In this document: positions 55,096-64,000 of the stretch, piece by piece
Numbering within the stretch: the first letter of the stretch is position 1
How the letters are laid out: each line of letters opens with the position of its first letter
Source of the DNA: Vreelandella subterranea
GTDB taxonomy: Bacteria; Pseudomonadota; Gammaproteobacteria; Pseudomonadales; Halomonadaceae
Length of the DNA: 64,000 nt
NCBI RefSeq assembly: GCF_900111305.1
Contig: NZ_FOGS01000007.1
Span: 1-64,000 of the forward strand
Reading direction: 5' to 3'
The notes under the pieces: model-generated
What the model saw: only the letters and a program-made list of their open reading frames with translations
Database searches by the model: none
Told to the model about the DNA's origin: nothing
Translations under genes and position numbers: made by a program

Positions 55096-55966
55096 TGTGA
55101 TTCGTCGTCAAACGCTGGCCGCGCGCGTCAGTCGGCTAGCGGTATACAGCGTGCTGATCCTTGCGGCCCTGTTCTATCTCTTGCCGCTGGCGGTGATGCT
55201 GATGACCTCGGTGAAACCGCTCAGTGAAATCAGCGCCGGTACACTGCTGACGCTGCCGCAAAACCCGACGCTGGCCCCATGGACCAAAGCCTGGGGCGAA
55301 GCCTGTACCGGTATGCGCTGTGATGGGGTCGGCGGCTACTTCTGGAATTCCTTTGCGATTGTGATTCCCGCCGTGCTGATCTCCACCACGATTGGCGCCC
55401 TGAACGGCTACGCGCTGACCAAATGGCGCTTTAAAGGCTCGGAACTGGTTTTCGCGCTGATGCTGTTCGGCTGTTTCATTCCGTTTCAGGTCGTATTGCT
55501 GCCCATGGCGCAAACCCTGGGGTGGCTGGGTATTTCAAGCTCCCGTGCGGGGTTGGTTCTGGTGCACGTGGTGTTTGGGATTGCCTTTACGACGCTGTTT
55601 TTCCGCAACTTTTATGTCGGTATTCCCAATGAACTGGTATCAGCGGCAAAGCTGGATGGTGCGGGGTTCTTCCGTATCTTCTGGCGAATTCTGCTGCCTG
55701 TCTCGACGCCGATCATCGTGGTCTCGGTGATCTGGCAGTTTACCCAGATATGGAACGACTTTCTGTTCGGCGTGGCATTCTCCGCCCACAACACCCAGCC
55801 GGTGACCGTGGCGCTCAATAATCTGGTCAACACCTCCACCGGCGTACGCGAATACAACGTGGACATGGCCGCGGCAATGATAGCCGCACTGCCCACCCTG
55901 GTGGTGTACGTGCTGGCCGGTAAATACTTCGTGCGCGGGCTCACGGCAGGCTCGGTGAAAGGCTAA
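55088..55966 (+). CDS. gtsC: Sugar ABC transporter permease 2
   Basis: 292 residues, six membrane segments, MalG type. EAA loop: [28 protein letters not shown]. It forms the channel with the first permease; 20 bases before the ATPase gene. Confidence 0.93.
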   Translation: MANVIRRQTLAARVSRLAVYSVLILAALFYLLPLAVMLMTSVKPLSEISAGTLLTLPQNPTLAPWTKAWGEACTGMRCDGVGGYFWNSFAIVIPAVLISTTIGALNGYALTKWRFKGSELVFALMLFGCFIPFQVVLLPMAQTLGWLGISSSRAGLVLVHVVFGIAFTTLFFRNFYVGIPNELVSAAKLDGAGFFRIFWRILLPVSTPIIVVSVIWQFTQIWNDFLFGVAFSAHNTQPVTVALNNLVNTSTGVREYNVDMAAAMIAALPTLVVYVLAGKYFVRGLTAGSVKG

Positions 55967-55986
55967 CAATAATAGGCAGACCCATT

Positions 55987-57108
55987 ATGGCAGCGTTAGA
56001 AATACACAATGTGAGCAAAGATTTCGGCAGTGAACGCGTGCTGAAAGATGTCAGTATCTCAATCGATTCCGGCGAGTTCCTGATACTGGTGGGGCCGTCG
56101 GGCTGTGGTAAATCCACGCTGATGAACGCCATTGCCGGGCTTGAACCGGTTACCAGCGGCAATATTTATATCGATGGCGAAGACGTCACCTGGCGCCCCC
56201 CGGCTGATCGGGATATTGCCATGGTGTTCCAGTCCTACGCCCTCTACCCGAGCATGACGGTGCGTCAGAACATCAGCTTCGGGCTTGAAATGCGCAAGGT
56301 GCCCAAGCCTGAGCGTGAGGCTGCAGTCGAGCGCGTCGCCGACCTGCTGCAAATCACGCCGTTGCTCGAGCGCAAGCCTTCACAACTGTCTGGCGGGCAG
56401 CGTCAGCGAGTGGCCATGGGGCGTGCGCTGGCCCGCGAGCCAAAGGTCTATCTGTTTGATGAGCCGCTATCCAACCTGGATGCCAAGCTGCGGGTGGATA
56501 TGCGCACCGAGATCAAAAAGCTCCACCAGCGTCTGGGCACAACCATTGTTTACGTGACCCACGACCAGGTTGAGGCGATGACGCTGGCTGACTGCATAGC
56601 GGTCATGCGCGACGGACATATTCTGCAGCTAGGCAGCCCCGACGAGGTGTACAACAACCCGGTGGACATGTTCGTGGCCGGCTTCATGGGGTCACCATCG
56701 ATGAACTTTATCAGCGCGATGCTCGAGCGCGATGGTGACGACTATGCGGTACGTATCGCCACGCCGAATGAGGAGGATTTATGCCTGCCCTGGCCGACGG
56801 CGCGGGTCACGGACGCCATGACCGAGCAGTTGGGCAAGCCGGTGATTCTGGGCCTGCGCCCCGAGCATTTCAGCGAGGAGGATGAGCGCTTGAGCGCCCA
56901 GGCAGAAGGCACCTTGCTGCATGCAAGCGTCACCGTCGTTGAGCCCACCGGCGCTGATATACTGCTGCGTCTGCCACTGGGTGAGCAAGAAGTGACGGCG
57001 CGGGTAGGGCCCAAGTGTGCCGTATCCCCCGGTGAACGCCTGGCGCTTCGGGTGGATATGGCGCGGGCGATCCTGTTCAACGCCGAGACCGAGAAGCGAC
57101 TCGCGTAA
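55987..57108 (+). CDS. gtsD: Sugar ABC transporter ATPase
   Basis: 373 residues, MalK/UgpC type. Walker [13 protein letters not shown], signature [12 protein letters not shown], Walker [13 protein letters not shown], switch His in [14 protein letters not shown]. The C-terminal third is the TOBE/OB regulatory domain ([13 protein letters not shown] ... [13 protein letters not shown]). Energises the importer. Confidence 0.95.
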   Translation: MAALEIHNVSKDFGSERVLKDVSISIDSGEFLILVGPSGCGKSTLMNAIAGLEPVTSGNIYIDGEDVTWRPPADRDIAMVFQSYALYPSMTVRQNISFGLEMRKVPKPEREAAVERVADLLQITPLLERKPSQLSGGQRQRVAMGRALAREPKVYLFDEPLSNLDAKLRVDMRTEIKKLHQRLGTTIVYVTHDQVEAMTLADCIAVMRDGHILQLGSPDEVYNNPVDMFVAGFMGSPSMNFISAMLERDGDDYAVRIATPNEEDLCLPWPTARVTDAMTEQLGKPVILGLRPEHFSEEDERLSAQAEGTLLHASVTVVEPTGADILLRLPLGEQEVTARVGPKCAVSPGERLALRVDMARAILFNAETEKRLA

Positions 57109-57126
57109 GCCTTCAAACCTGCGGAC

Positions 57127-57161
57127 AAAAAAAGCCCTGCCAGATCAGCAGGGCTTTTTCG
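57127..57161. terminator. Bidirectional terminator
   Basis: AAAAAGCCCTGC-CAGATCA-GCAGGGCTTTTT, flanked by A- and T-runs; serves the sugar operon and the convergent BCCT gene. Confidence 0.9.
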
Positions 57162-57175
57162 TCACCGTTTCCCCT

Positions 57176-58816
57176 TCAACTGCGTAAATGCCGCAATTCG
57201 CCATTGAGCGCCTTGATGATCGAGTAGCACATCACCAGGAGCACGAGGGAGAACGGAATTGCGGTGGCGGTGACGCCCGCCTGAAGCGCTGACAGGCCAC
57301 CGCCGATGAGCAACACGATCGCGATGAGACCTTCCACGATTGCCCAGAACATCCGCTGGGGCCGTGGCGCGTCGATCTTGCCGCCCGCGGTGATGGTATC
57401 GATCACCAGAGAACCGGAGTCCGAGGAGGTGACAAAGAAGATCAGCGCCAGGATGATGCCCAGGGTCGACATCAGGCCCGTCAGCGGCAGTTCGTTGAGC
57501 ATGCCGAACAGCGAAAGCTCGGGCCGGTAGCTGTCGATCACATACTCCTTGACCAGGCTGGCGGCAGGATTGGCGTAGAGCTGATCGAGCGCGGTTGAGC
57601 CGAAGACACCCATCCAGATAAAGATGAACAGGCTGGGTACCAGCAGCACGCAAAGCACGAACTCGCGCACCGTGCGGCCCCGCGACACCCGCGCGATGAA
57701 CATTCCGACGAACGGTGCCCAACTGATCCACCACGCCCAGTAGAAGATGGTCCAGGACTGGCGATAGGCATCGTCGTCACGGCCGAAAGGCGCCGATAAT
57801 GGCAGGAAGTCAGTCACATAGGTGGCAAGTCCTGACCAGAACCCGCTGAGCGCGACAAGGGTAGGACCGGCGAACAGCACGAAAAAGAAGAACAGGACAG
57901 CCAGGATCATGTTGATCTCGGAGAGCTTTTTCAAACCGCCCTCAAGCCCGCGCCAGACCGATACCAGCGCCACAGCGGTGACCAGAATGATGACGATGAC
58001 CTGGGTGAAGGTACTCACTTCCAGGCCGAAGACGAAGTTCATCCCCGCATTGGCCTGCTGAGCCCCAAGCCCGAGGGAGGTCGCCAGCCCAAAGAGGGTG
58101 GAAAACACCGCCAGAATATCGATGACATGCCCCCACCAGCCCCAGACGCGCTCGCCGAGGATGGGAAAGAACGCCGAACGGATGGAGAAGGGTAAGCCCT
58201 TGTTATAGGTGAAGATGCCCAGTGCCAGTGCCATCACCACATACACCGCCCAGCCGTGGATACCCCAATGCAGATAGGTACCGGCAAGGCCCAGGGCGCT
58301 GGCGTCGGCAATGGCGTCAGGGTTCAATTCCCCATCGGCTCCAAACGGAGAAGCGACCCCTAAGGGCAGGGAGACGTTGGCATGGTAAACCGGCTCCAGC
58401 ACTCCGAAGAACAGCAGGCCGATGCCGATGCCGGCGGTGAACAGCATCGCGAACCAGGAGAGGTAGCTATGCTCCGGCCGGGCATCAGGGCCGCCCAGCC
58501 TGACCGACCCGTGGGGCAGGACGACCAGCGCCAGGGAAAACAGAATAAAGAAGTCCACGATGATCATGAAGTACCAGTCCAGTGTCCCCGTGGAAAAAGC
58601 GACAATGGCCTGGAAGGTGTTGCTTGCCCGATCGGGGAACAACAGGGTGAGGAGAATGAAAATAATTGACGCAACTGCTGATACGACAAAGACCCGGTTG
58701 TGAATATCGAAACCAAAGGGGCCGAGGTTTCCCGAGATATTATCCTGACCAACGACATAGTCAGTCTGCATGTCGTCTGCCATGGGCGGGGATTCAGAAT
58801 CGCTTGAATCGTTCAT
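57176..58816 (-). CDS. BCCT-family betaine/choline/carnitine transporter
   Basis: 546 residues from the second ATG, which has AGGAG nine bases upstream (the first ATG at 58837 has none). Twelve membrane segments. The glycine motif TAGIGIGLLFFGVLEPVYH marks a cation-coupled carrier; the tryptophan-rich segment WTIFYWAWWISWAPFVGMFIARVSRGRTVREF is the substrate region. It takes up a compatible solute such as glycine betaine or choline, in line with a salt-loving host. Substrate not decided. Confidence 0.94.
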   Translation of the reverse strand: MNDSSDSESPPMADDMQTDYVVGQDNISGNLGPFGFDIHNRVFVVSAVASIIFILLTLLFPDRASNTFQAIVAFSTGTLDWYFMIIVDFFILFSLALVVLPHGSVRLGGPDARPEHSYLSWFAMLFTAGIGIGLLFFGVLEPVYHANVSLPLGVASPFGADGELNPDAIADASALGLAGTYLHWGIHGWAVYVVMALALGIFTYNKGLPFSIRSAFFPILGERVWGWWGHVIDILAVFSTLFGLATSLGLGAQQANAGMNFVFGLEVSTFTQVIVIILVTAVALVSVWRGLEGGLKKLSEINMILAVLFFFFVLFAGPTLVALSGFWSGLATYVTDFLPLSAPFGRDDDAYRQSWTIFYWAWWISWAPFVGMFIARVSRGRTVREFVLCVLLVPSLFIFIWMGVFGSTALDQLYANPAASLVKEYVIDSYRPELSLFGMLNELPLTGLMSTLGIILALIFFVTSSDSGSLVIDTITAGGKIDAPRPQRMFWAIVEGLIAIVLLIGGGLSALQAGVTATAIPFSLVLLVMCYSIIKALNGELRHLRS

Positions 58817-58920
58817 GCAAGATTTCTCCTCATTCAAGAATGGTGAGACAAGCGACCATCATGGCGGCAACCAGCGTTGAAACCTAACGGGCTTTCAACG
58901 GAAGCCGCCTTTCAGGGTGT

Positions 58921-59970
58921 TTACGGCCGGGATGAGCGGTCTTGGGGCGTGGCTTCCTTGTCGAGGCGCTTGATCTGTCGCCACAGGTCCTGGCGCAAGT
59001 CGCTGAGCCTGGGTTGCTCTTCGGCGGTAAAGGCCACCGGGCGGCACAGCCGCTGAGCGCGCAGCCCAAGGCGGGCACTGAGCAGCCCGGTGGCGAGGCC
59101 CTGGCCAGCCCGTGCGGACAGGCGACTGGCCAGATCCAGCGAGAGCATATCCATGCTGGCCTCGGTGGCCAGCTCGCTTGCCCCGGCAAACGCCATGTTA
59201 TGCAGCACCTGGCGAAACAGCCGCAGGCGGCTGGCGTAGCCCAACTCCAGGCCATAAAGGCGACATAGCCGATCCACCATCGCCAGGCTGCGCCAGGCCA
59301 CCAGCGCCATATCGACCAGGGTCAGCGGGCTCACCGCGACCATGATGGCGGTTTCGCCGGACATCCGCGTAATCAGTCGCTGCGCTTCCCGGTCCCGGGG
59401 GGCGAGGAGGTGGTAGCGCAATAGTGTCTGGATCTCTTCGCCGCTATGGTGTGGCTGACAGGCGTGTTTGAATGCTTGCCAGTGCGGGTCGTCGTCGGCC
59501 AGCTTGAGCTGGCATTTAAGCTGTTCGGCCATCTGCTGGGCTTGCTTGGCTGAGCGCTCAGGCAGCTCGGCCAGGTCGCTGCGCAGCCGGTCGTGACGTT
59601 TTAAGCGTCTTAAGCGGCCCAACTCCTTAAGCAACGATAACCCACCCAGCCCGATCAACCCCATGCCGAATACCTGCCAGGCCATTGCCAGCCACTGGGA
59701 CTGAGCCAGCGCCTCGGGAATACCCGTCGCCAGTTCCAGGGTGCCCAGGGCGGCACCACCGCCCAGTGCCAGCATCAGCCCCCAGCGGCGTTTGCGCGGC
59801 GCGCCCAAACGGGCCTCGGGGAGGGCCTTTTCCTCGGCAGAAGGCGGCAGGGGGTGGTGATGGTCGGTAGGTGCGAAGGTTTCACGCTGACGCAGCTCGG
59901 CATCAGCTCCATCGTGGGTTGCCTGGGGCTCATCGAGGTTGAAGTGTCGACGTGGCTGTGGGGTGGTCAT
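58921..59970 (-). CDS. ycjF: YcjF-type DUF697 membrane protein
   Basis: 349 residues. Acidic N terminus, two adjacent membrane segments (RWGLMLALGGGAALGTLELATGI and LAMAWQVFGMGLIGLGGLSLL) and a C-terminal DUF697-like domain (SGETAIMVAVSPLTLVDMALVAWRSLAMVDRL). It overlaps ycjX (ATGA). In E. coli ycjX-ycjF form a stress-linked pair of the phage-shock regulon; the biochemical role is unclear. Confidence 0.88.
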   Translation of the reverse strand: MTTPQPRRHFNLDEPQATHDGADAELRQRETFAPTDHHHPLPPSAEEKALPEARLGAPRKRRWGLMLALGGGAALGTLELATGIPEALAQSQWLAMAWQVFGMGLIGLGGLSLLKELGRLRRLKRHDRLRSDLAELPERSAKQAQQMAEQLKCQLKLADDDPHWQAFKHACQPHHSGEEIQTLLRYHLLAPRDREAQRLITRMSGETAIMVAVSPLTLVDMALVAWRSLAMVDRLCRLYGLELGYASRLRLFRQVLHNMAFAGASELATEASMDMLSLDLASRLSARAGQGLATGLLSARLGLRAQRLCRPVAFTAEEQPRLSDLRQDLWRQIKRLDKEATPQDRSSRP

Positions 59971-61355
59971 GTGAGTTTATCTCCAATCAGCCAATCGATA
60001 GCGGCGTCCATGCGAATGTGACCAAGGGCTTCGGACCGTATATCCATGGGTCGAAAGCTGGGGAAGTCGAAGCCTTGCTGTTGCCAGAAGTCATGCGTCG
60101 GTAAACGGGGTGGTACATCGCCGGGATATACCAAGACGTCTTCCCCCTCAAGCGTGGTACCCCGCAGAGCGGGCGAACGCTGACCGTTGTGCACGACCTC
60201 GCGGGCTTCGGTGGCGCGAATCGCGGCCAGCGAAAGCGCCTTGACGGGAATGTTGGCAAAGCGCAAATCCTTGAGAGGTTCCGCCAGCAAGGCTTCAAGC
60301 AGTTGAACGACATGGCCGTGCTGGTCGGGGGTGACATGGTCCGCCTTGGTAGCGGCGATGGCCAGCTTATCGATCTTGGGGGCAAATAACCGTGTCAGCA
60401 GGCTGCGCTGGCCATAATCGAAGCTGTGCATCAGCTGGCTGAGCGCCTGGGAGAGGTCCTCGAACCGCTCAGGCCCGGCATTGAGCGCACCCAATACATC
60501 CACCAGGACAATCTGGCGGTCAAAGCGGCGGAAATGGTCACGGTAAAAGGGGCGCACGACCTGCTGCTGGTAGTAGCGAAAGCGCGCCGCCAGGGTGGCA
60601 TACAGGCTGTCAGGTGGAAGTGCCTCCAGTTCCTCTTTGGGCATAGTGAGCTGGGGAAGTGGAAAAAACTGTAACACCGGCGCCCCGTCCAGCTCGCCCG
60701 GCAATAAAAAACGCCCGGGCTGGAGGTTGGAGAACCCTGCCTGCTTGGCGCGTCGAAGGCCCTGTGCATAAGCTTCAGCAAGGCTTGCCAGCTGCCCTTC
60801 GTCGGCTTCGGCGGTGGGGTCGAGGGTTTCCACCTCGGTTAGCCATTCGCTGAACATGGCCCGGCGCTGGTCGCCTGAGTGCAGCGGCTGTGCCTGGCAC
60901 CAGCTGTAAAAGTCGTGCTGCAGCAGCGGTAAGTCGAGCAGCCACTCGCCGGGGTAATCGAATAAATCCAGCGTAAGGTGGGCGATGTCGGGCGCTAACC
61001 AGCCCTGTTGAGCGGGGCGGTAGCGTAACTGCAGGCGCAGTTCGCTGATCCCCCGGGTGGGCTCAGGCCAACGGGGCGGGGTATCGCGCAGCGCGGCCAT
61101 TCCCGGGTCATAGGGAAATCTCGGCACGCCCAGGTCAGGCTGATTGAGGCGCTGGGCACCGAGCAAGCGCCCCTCGCGGGCTGCCGGTAGCAGGTCTAGC
61201 TGGGCTTCAACGCCAGCATGGCGGAGCTGATTGACCAGTGAGGTTAAAAAAGCCGTTTTGCCCGCCTGGGAGAGTCCGGTGACCGCCAGCCGAAGTTGGC
61301 GGTCGCGGCCACGTTCTATCAGGTTACTCAGCTCGCGATGAAACGCCTGGCGCAT
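59967..61355 (-). CDS. ycjX: YcjX-family GTPase-like protein
   Basis: 462 residues from MRQAFHRELSNLIERGRD; a longer frame to 61538 overlaps the mutarotase gene and is not used. P-loop GLSQAGKTAFL at residues 29-39; further NTP-binding-like parts are DYPGEWLLDLPLL (switch II-like) and IAATKADHVTPDQ (TKAD, NKxD-like). DUF463 family. Works with YcjF at the membrane. Confidence 0.9.
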   Translation of the reverse strand: MRQAFHRELSNLIERGRDRQLRLAVTGLSQAGKTAFLTSLVNQLRHAGVEAQLDLLPAAREGRLLGAQRLNQPDLGVPRFPYDPGMAALRDTPPRWPEPTRGISELRLQLRYRPAQQGWLAPDIAHLTLDLFDYPGEWLLDLPLLQHDFYSWCQAQPLHSGDQRRAMFSEWLTEVETLDPTAEADEGQLASLAEAYAQGLRRAKQAGFSNLQPGRFLLPGELDGAPVLQFFPLPQLTMPKEELEALPPDSLYATLAARFRYYQQQVVRPFYRDHFRRFDRQIVLVDVLGALNAGPERFEDLSQALSQLMHSFDYGQRSLLTRLFAPKIDKLAIAATKADHVTPDQHGHVVQLLEALLAEPLKDLRFANIPVKALSLAAIRATEAREVVHNGQRSPALRGTTLEGEDVLVYPGDVPPRLPTHDFWQQQGFDFPSFRPMDIRSEALGHIRMDAAIDWLIGDKLT

Positions 61356-61387
61356 GGCGCGTTGTCCTCTATCAAGGTTTGCAAAGC

Positions 61388-62257
61388 TCAGGTTCTGCTC
61401 AAGGTGGTACCCAGCAGATGTTGGGCACCGGGGACCAGCCATACGGGATCCAGGCGGGTGTTGGCGGCCTCGACACACACAAAGCGTTTGGCGGCCTCGA
61501 TAGAGGTATCGGCGGGGGGCTCTTGGTCCGGGTGCCACACCACGGTGGAATCGCTGGACTGTTTGCCGATGCGTAGCGTGCGCGGGCCATCATGCAGCAT
61601 CACGGCTTCATTGGAGTGATAGATACGGTCGACCGCACCGCGAATGGCCAGGATGCCTTGCTGCTCGCTTTCCGCAAAGTCGCGCAGCTTGTCGAGATAG
61701 CGTGCGCCGGTCAACCCCTCCAGCCGACACTGGTGAGCATCGTCGACCGCGAGATAGGAATGCAGTGCGCCACTGACCTTTACCGGGCTTTCGCCCACGT
61801 TTTCGGTGATCAATTCCACCGCGAGCCGCTGGGCATTGGCCTGGATGACGGTGCGCACCGTCAGTTGGGAGTGCAAAGGCTGCATTGGTGAGAGGTGGAG
61901 TTCGATTCCCTCGGCATGTTCATCCGCCGCTTCCAGCCGCCAGTCGGCATGCCGGGCCAGGCCGTGGAAGGTGCCGCTGCGGTCGGGCGTTTCGTCAGCG
62001 TAGCGTTCATCCGCGAACCAGGGCCAGCAGAGCGGAATGCCGCCACGGACGGCGCCAGGCATGGGTTGTGGGGTGGGGGTTACCCATAGCCAGCCAAGGT
62101 CATTGGGCGGTCGAAAGTGCAGTACCTGGGCGCCTTGCAGCGAGACGATCAGTTCCCCCCAGGGGGCGTTGAACAGTACAAGGTCGCGGCCTTGCCAGTG
62201 AGACGTTTGCTGGCCGTCTACACCATCAAGCAACTGCTGGAGGGAGTCGGGAATCAT
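61388..62257 (-). CDS. D-hexose-6-phosphate mutarotase
   Basis: 289 residues from MIPDSLQQLLDGVDG with AGGA six bases upstream. Galactose-mutarotase-like fold, YeaD type: GGIPLCWPWFAD, TFHGLARHADWRLE (catalytic His), ALHSYLAVDD and VCVEAANTR (catalytic Glu). Interconverts alpha and beta anomers of glucose-6-phosphate and similar. It lies 32 bases before ycjX. Confidence 0.93.
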   Translation of the reverse strand: MIPDSLQQLLDGVDGQQTSHWQGRDLVLFNAPWGELIVSLQGAQVLHFRPPNDLGWLWVTPTPQPMPGAVRGGIPLCWPWFADERYADETPDRSGTFHGLARHADWRLEAADEHAEGIELHLSPMQPLHSQLTVRTVIQANAQRLAVELITENVGESPVKVSGALHSYLAVDDAHQCRLEGLTGARYLDKLRDFAESEQQGILAIRGAVDRIYHSNEAVMLHDGPRTLRIGKQSSDSTVVWHPDQEPPADTSIEAAKRFVCVEAANTRLDPVWLVPGAQHLLGTTLSRT

Positions 62258-62384
62258 AGGCAATCCTTTTTTCAGCGGGGCCACTGTCAATGAATATTAG
62301 CGCGGTACCTTAACGCTGTGTGCTATGTTAAAACACGCAAGGGAAACAGGATAACATTAACCACAGGTACGGAAAGGAGGCGAC

Positions 62385-62627
62385 ATGGGTTTCATTGCTT
62401 GGTTGATCATTGGTGGTCTGGCTGGCTGGATTGCCGGCAACATCATGCGAGGCGGCGGTTTTGGCCTGCTGGGCAATATTGGCGTCGGCATTGTGGGCGC
62501 CGTCTTGGGTGGTTTCCTGTTTAGCCTGTTGGGCCTGCAGGCCGGCGGGTTTATTGGGTCACTGGTAACGGCCATCGTCGGGGCGGTGGTATTGCTGTGG
62601 GTTATCAGTAAAGTAAAACAGGCCTAG
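62385..62627 (+). CDS. GlsB/YeaQ/YmgE-family small membrane protein
   Basis: 80 residues, very Gly-rich with three membrane segments (GFIAWLIIGGLAGWIAGNIMRGGGFGLLGNIGVGIVGAVLGGFLF...). Transglycosylase-associated protein family, stress-induced in many bacteria; no catalytic residues. AAAGGAGG precedes the ATG. Confidence 0.93.
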   Translation: MGFIAWLIIGGLAGWIAGNIMRGGGFGLLGNIGVGIVGAVLGGFLFSLLGLQAGGFIGSLVTAIVGAVVLLWVISKVKQA

Positions 62628-62664
62628 CGCCCCAGTCGGCAATTAACCGTTGTGCAATTGCCAC

Positions 62665-62692
62665 GAACCCGCGCCGTTGAGCGCGGGTTCGT
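62665..62692. terminator. Hairpin between convergent genes
   Basis: GAACCCGCGC-CGTTGA-GCGCGGGTTC; weak T-run (GTGTGTTT) on the plus strand. Confidence 0.65.
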
Positions 62693-62704
62693 GTGTTTGG
62701 GGCG

Positions 62705-63295
62705 TTACCAGCCGCCCTGGCCCTCAAGCAGGCTGCGCGTATTGTTGTTCAATGCAAGCCTGAAGTCGGCACTGCCCAGGACCATGGCATCGCTCGAACG
62801 TACCACCCGGGCGCTGACGTAGATATAATCCTGCCCTTGGGCATAGGTTCCCATCAGGATGGAGCGTGCATCGTGCTGGGCGCTCAGGCGTTGAACCTGC
62901 CGAGACAGGATCAGCTCGCCGACGCTTTCTTCGATAAACATGCTGTCGCGCATCTTGACCTCGCGCACCTGCATGCCCTGGCGGCCCAGCGCCGATGCCA
63001 TGAGTTCTGAGCTGATACGTCCAAGCGTGGAGGATTGACTCAGGTTGTCGATGCTCACGAAAGTCGCGGCAATCATGGGGCTGTAACGTGTTATGTCAGG
63101 GTTGCTGGCCACCATCTGCTCAGCCGCTTTTTGTGTAAGCTCGGGCAGGTCTGGAGCAGGTTCCTGTTGTTGCGTATTACTGCCGCCAAGCACGCTACAG
63201 CCCGCAAGGCTCAATACCAAAAGACTGGCCGTTAACCACTTGGCGGTGAAAAGCGGGCGCGTTAAGTGCATAACGACAAATGACATCGCAGACAT
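62705..63295 (-). CDS. FlgO-family outer-membrane lipoprotein
   Basis: 196 residues from MSAMSFVVMHLTRPL with AGGTGG before it. Lipoprotein signal ending LLVLSLAGC. The mature part is a FlgO domain: AATFVSIDNLSQSSTLGRISSELMASALGRQGM, VREVKMRDSMFI, GELILSRQVQRL and VYVSARVVRSSDAMVLGSAD-like end. FlgO of Vibrio is a flagellum-associated outer-membrane protein. The next gene on the same strand is another lipoprotein. Confidence 0.85.
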   Translation of the reverse strand: MSAMSFVVMHLTRPLFTAKWLTASLLVLSLAGCSVLGGSNTQQQEPAPDLPELTQKAAEQMVASNPDITRYSPMIAATFVSIDNLSQSSTLGRISSELMASALGRQGMQVREVKMRDSMFIEESVGELILSRQVQRLSAQHDARSILMGTYAQGQDYIYVSARVVRSSDAMVLGSADFRLALNNNTRSLLEGQGGW

Positions 63296-63299
63296 GGCA

Positions 63300-64000
63300 T
63301 TACCACCTATCCGTAATGGAAACCGAGGGTGTTGACGGCGCTGAGGGGACACGGTCGGGCGCATAGTGGCGACGGTCGCCGCTGTTAATGTAATAAATGT
63401 TCGACGATGAATAGAGAATTTGCTCACCGTCGAGAATCTGGGTGGTGACGATGATTTCTTCGTTACCGGTGTGTGTCCAGCTGCCGCTGGTGACGTCAGC
63501 GGCGACGGCGGCCGGGATAAGCCCCAGGGCGGGTTCCGCCCATTGGTTAATCGGTATCGCGGCCACGGCTATACCGCCTGCCAGGGCGGTGAACGCCCCC
63601 GTGGGTGGGCGTACAAAGCCTCGGTCCCGGTGCGCAACGACGTCAACGTCGATATGAACCTCGGCGCTGCTGGGTAGAGGCTGAGTGGTCAGGTTGGCTC
63701 CGCGCGAGACCAGTTCACTGGTGAGCAGTGTACGAAAGCCACGGCCAAATTCACCGCCGCTGTAAGCGTGGGTGGCGTCTTGCGGGGCATCCGGGATGTG
63801 CAAATCGCGGAAACGGACACGCTCGCGCTTCAGGATCTGCGTCGCCTCATGGCGGGCGAGAACATTCCAGTGATGGGCAGCCTGCATACGCTGCTGCTCG
63901 CTATAGGGATACGTCGTGGCGATGGGCGCTTGCGATGTATTGGCATAGAAGCAGCCACTGAGCGTCAGACAGGCCAGTCCGATGACAAGTGGGCGTAGCG
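63300..64000 (-). CDS. Putative lipoprotein, 5' end outside the window
   Basis: The frame is open to the right edge. Reading in from there gives LRPLVIGLACLTLSGC, a lipoprotein signal lacking only its first codons, so the gene starts a few bases outside. The mature protein (about 220 residues) has HIDVDVVAHRDRGFVRPPTG, a Gly/Ala-rich stretch AFTALAGGIAVAAIPINQWAEPALGLIPAAVAADV that may insert in a membrane, and TGNEEIIVTTQILDGEQILYSS. Family not recognised. It ends five bases before the FlgO-family gene, so both are one operon. Confidence 0.75.
   Translation of the reverse strand, partial: LRPLVIGLACLTLSGCFYANTSQAPIATTYPYSEQQRMQAAHHWNVLARHEATQILKRERVRFRDLHIPDAPQDATHAYSGGEFGRGFRTLLTSELVSRGANLTTQPLPSSAEVHIDVDVVAHRDRGFVRPPTGAFTALAGGIAVAAIPINQWAEPALGLIPAAVAADVTSGSWTHTGNEEIIVTTQILDGEQILYSSSNIYYINSGDRRHYAPDRVPSAPSTPSVSITDRW

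Noticed and set aside
61356..61538. Upstream extension of the ycjX frame
   Set aside because: It runs through the 3' end of the mutarotase gene, is rich in Arg/Pro/Gly and has no family similarity.

Overview
The window looks like a chromosome segment of a halophilic gammaproteobacterium of the Halomonas type (Halomonadaceae). The gene order gltX / tRNA-Ala / tRNA-Glu, the divergent gltA and sdhCDAB-sucAB-lpd-sucCD cluster, a BCCT compatible-solute carrier and a Pseudomonas-like gltR-gtrS-gtsABCD cluster all point there. The assignment is inference from gene content and GC-rich codon use; no rRNA or marker phylogeny was available.

Bases 1 to about 26,105 are an integrated element. At the left edge lies the 3' end of an IS30-family transposase that abuts gene D of a P2-like prophage. 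From there the complete P2 late region follows: tail genes D, U, T, E/E', FII, FI, then G, H, I, J, W, V, then S, R, the lysis genes (Rz1, Rz, lysozyme, holin), then X, L, M, N, O, all on the minus strand, with P and Q divergent on the plus strand. A near-identical palindrome, GGTGT-N14-ACACC, lies at exactly the places where P2 has its late promoters (before FI, before V, between O and P), so it is probably the site of an Ogr/Delta-like activator. Accessory genes sit in the slots where P2-like phages carry cargo: an unknown protein and a lipoprotein between FI and G, a toxin-antitoxin pair between V and S, and a possible nuclease-fold gene beyond the cos side. Right of Q are two antirepressor genes preceded by a short terminated RNA and a self-pairing leader that resembles the P1 c4/icd/ant switch, then a cos-like sequence and a 309-bp inverted-repeat element full of AGGTRAT repeats. 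The element ends inside the first codons of dusA (tRNA-dihydrouridine synthase), a known prophage attachment gene. No integrase, CI/Cox, replication gene or ogr is visible; they must lie left of the window or be lost.

Bases 26.1-64 kb are ordinary chromosome: a membrane protein, a lipoprotein, an XRE/S24-like regulator, gltX, two tRNAs, a region with oriC-like DnaA-box palindromes, a 3-hydroxyisobutyrate-dehydrogenase-family enzyme, citrate synthase, the TCA operon from succinate dehydrogenase to succinyl-CoA synthetase, a YbhN-like membrane protein with a glycosyltransferase, RNase II, a Cof-type HAD phosphatase, a two-component system with a glucose-type ABC importer, a BCCT transporter, ycjF-ycjX with a hexose-6-phosphate mutarotase, a GlsB-type small membrane protein, and a FlgO-family lipoprotein with a partial partner lipoprotein at the right edge.
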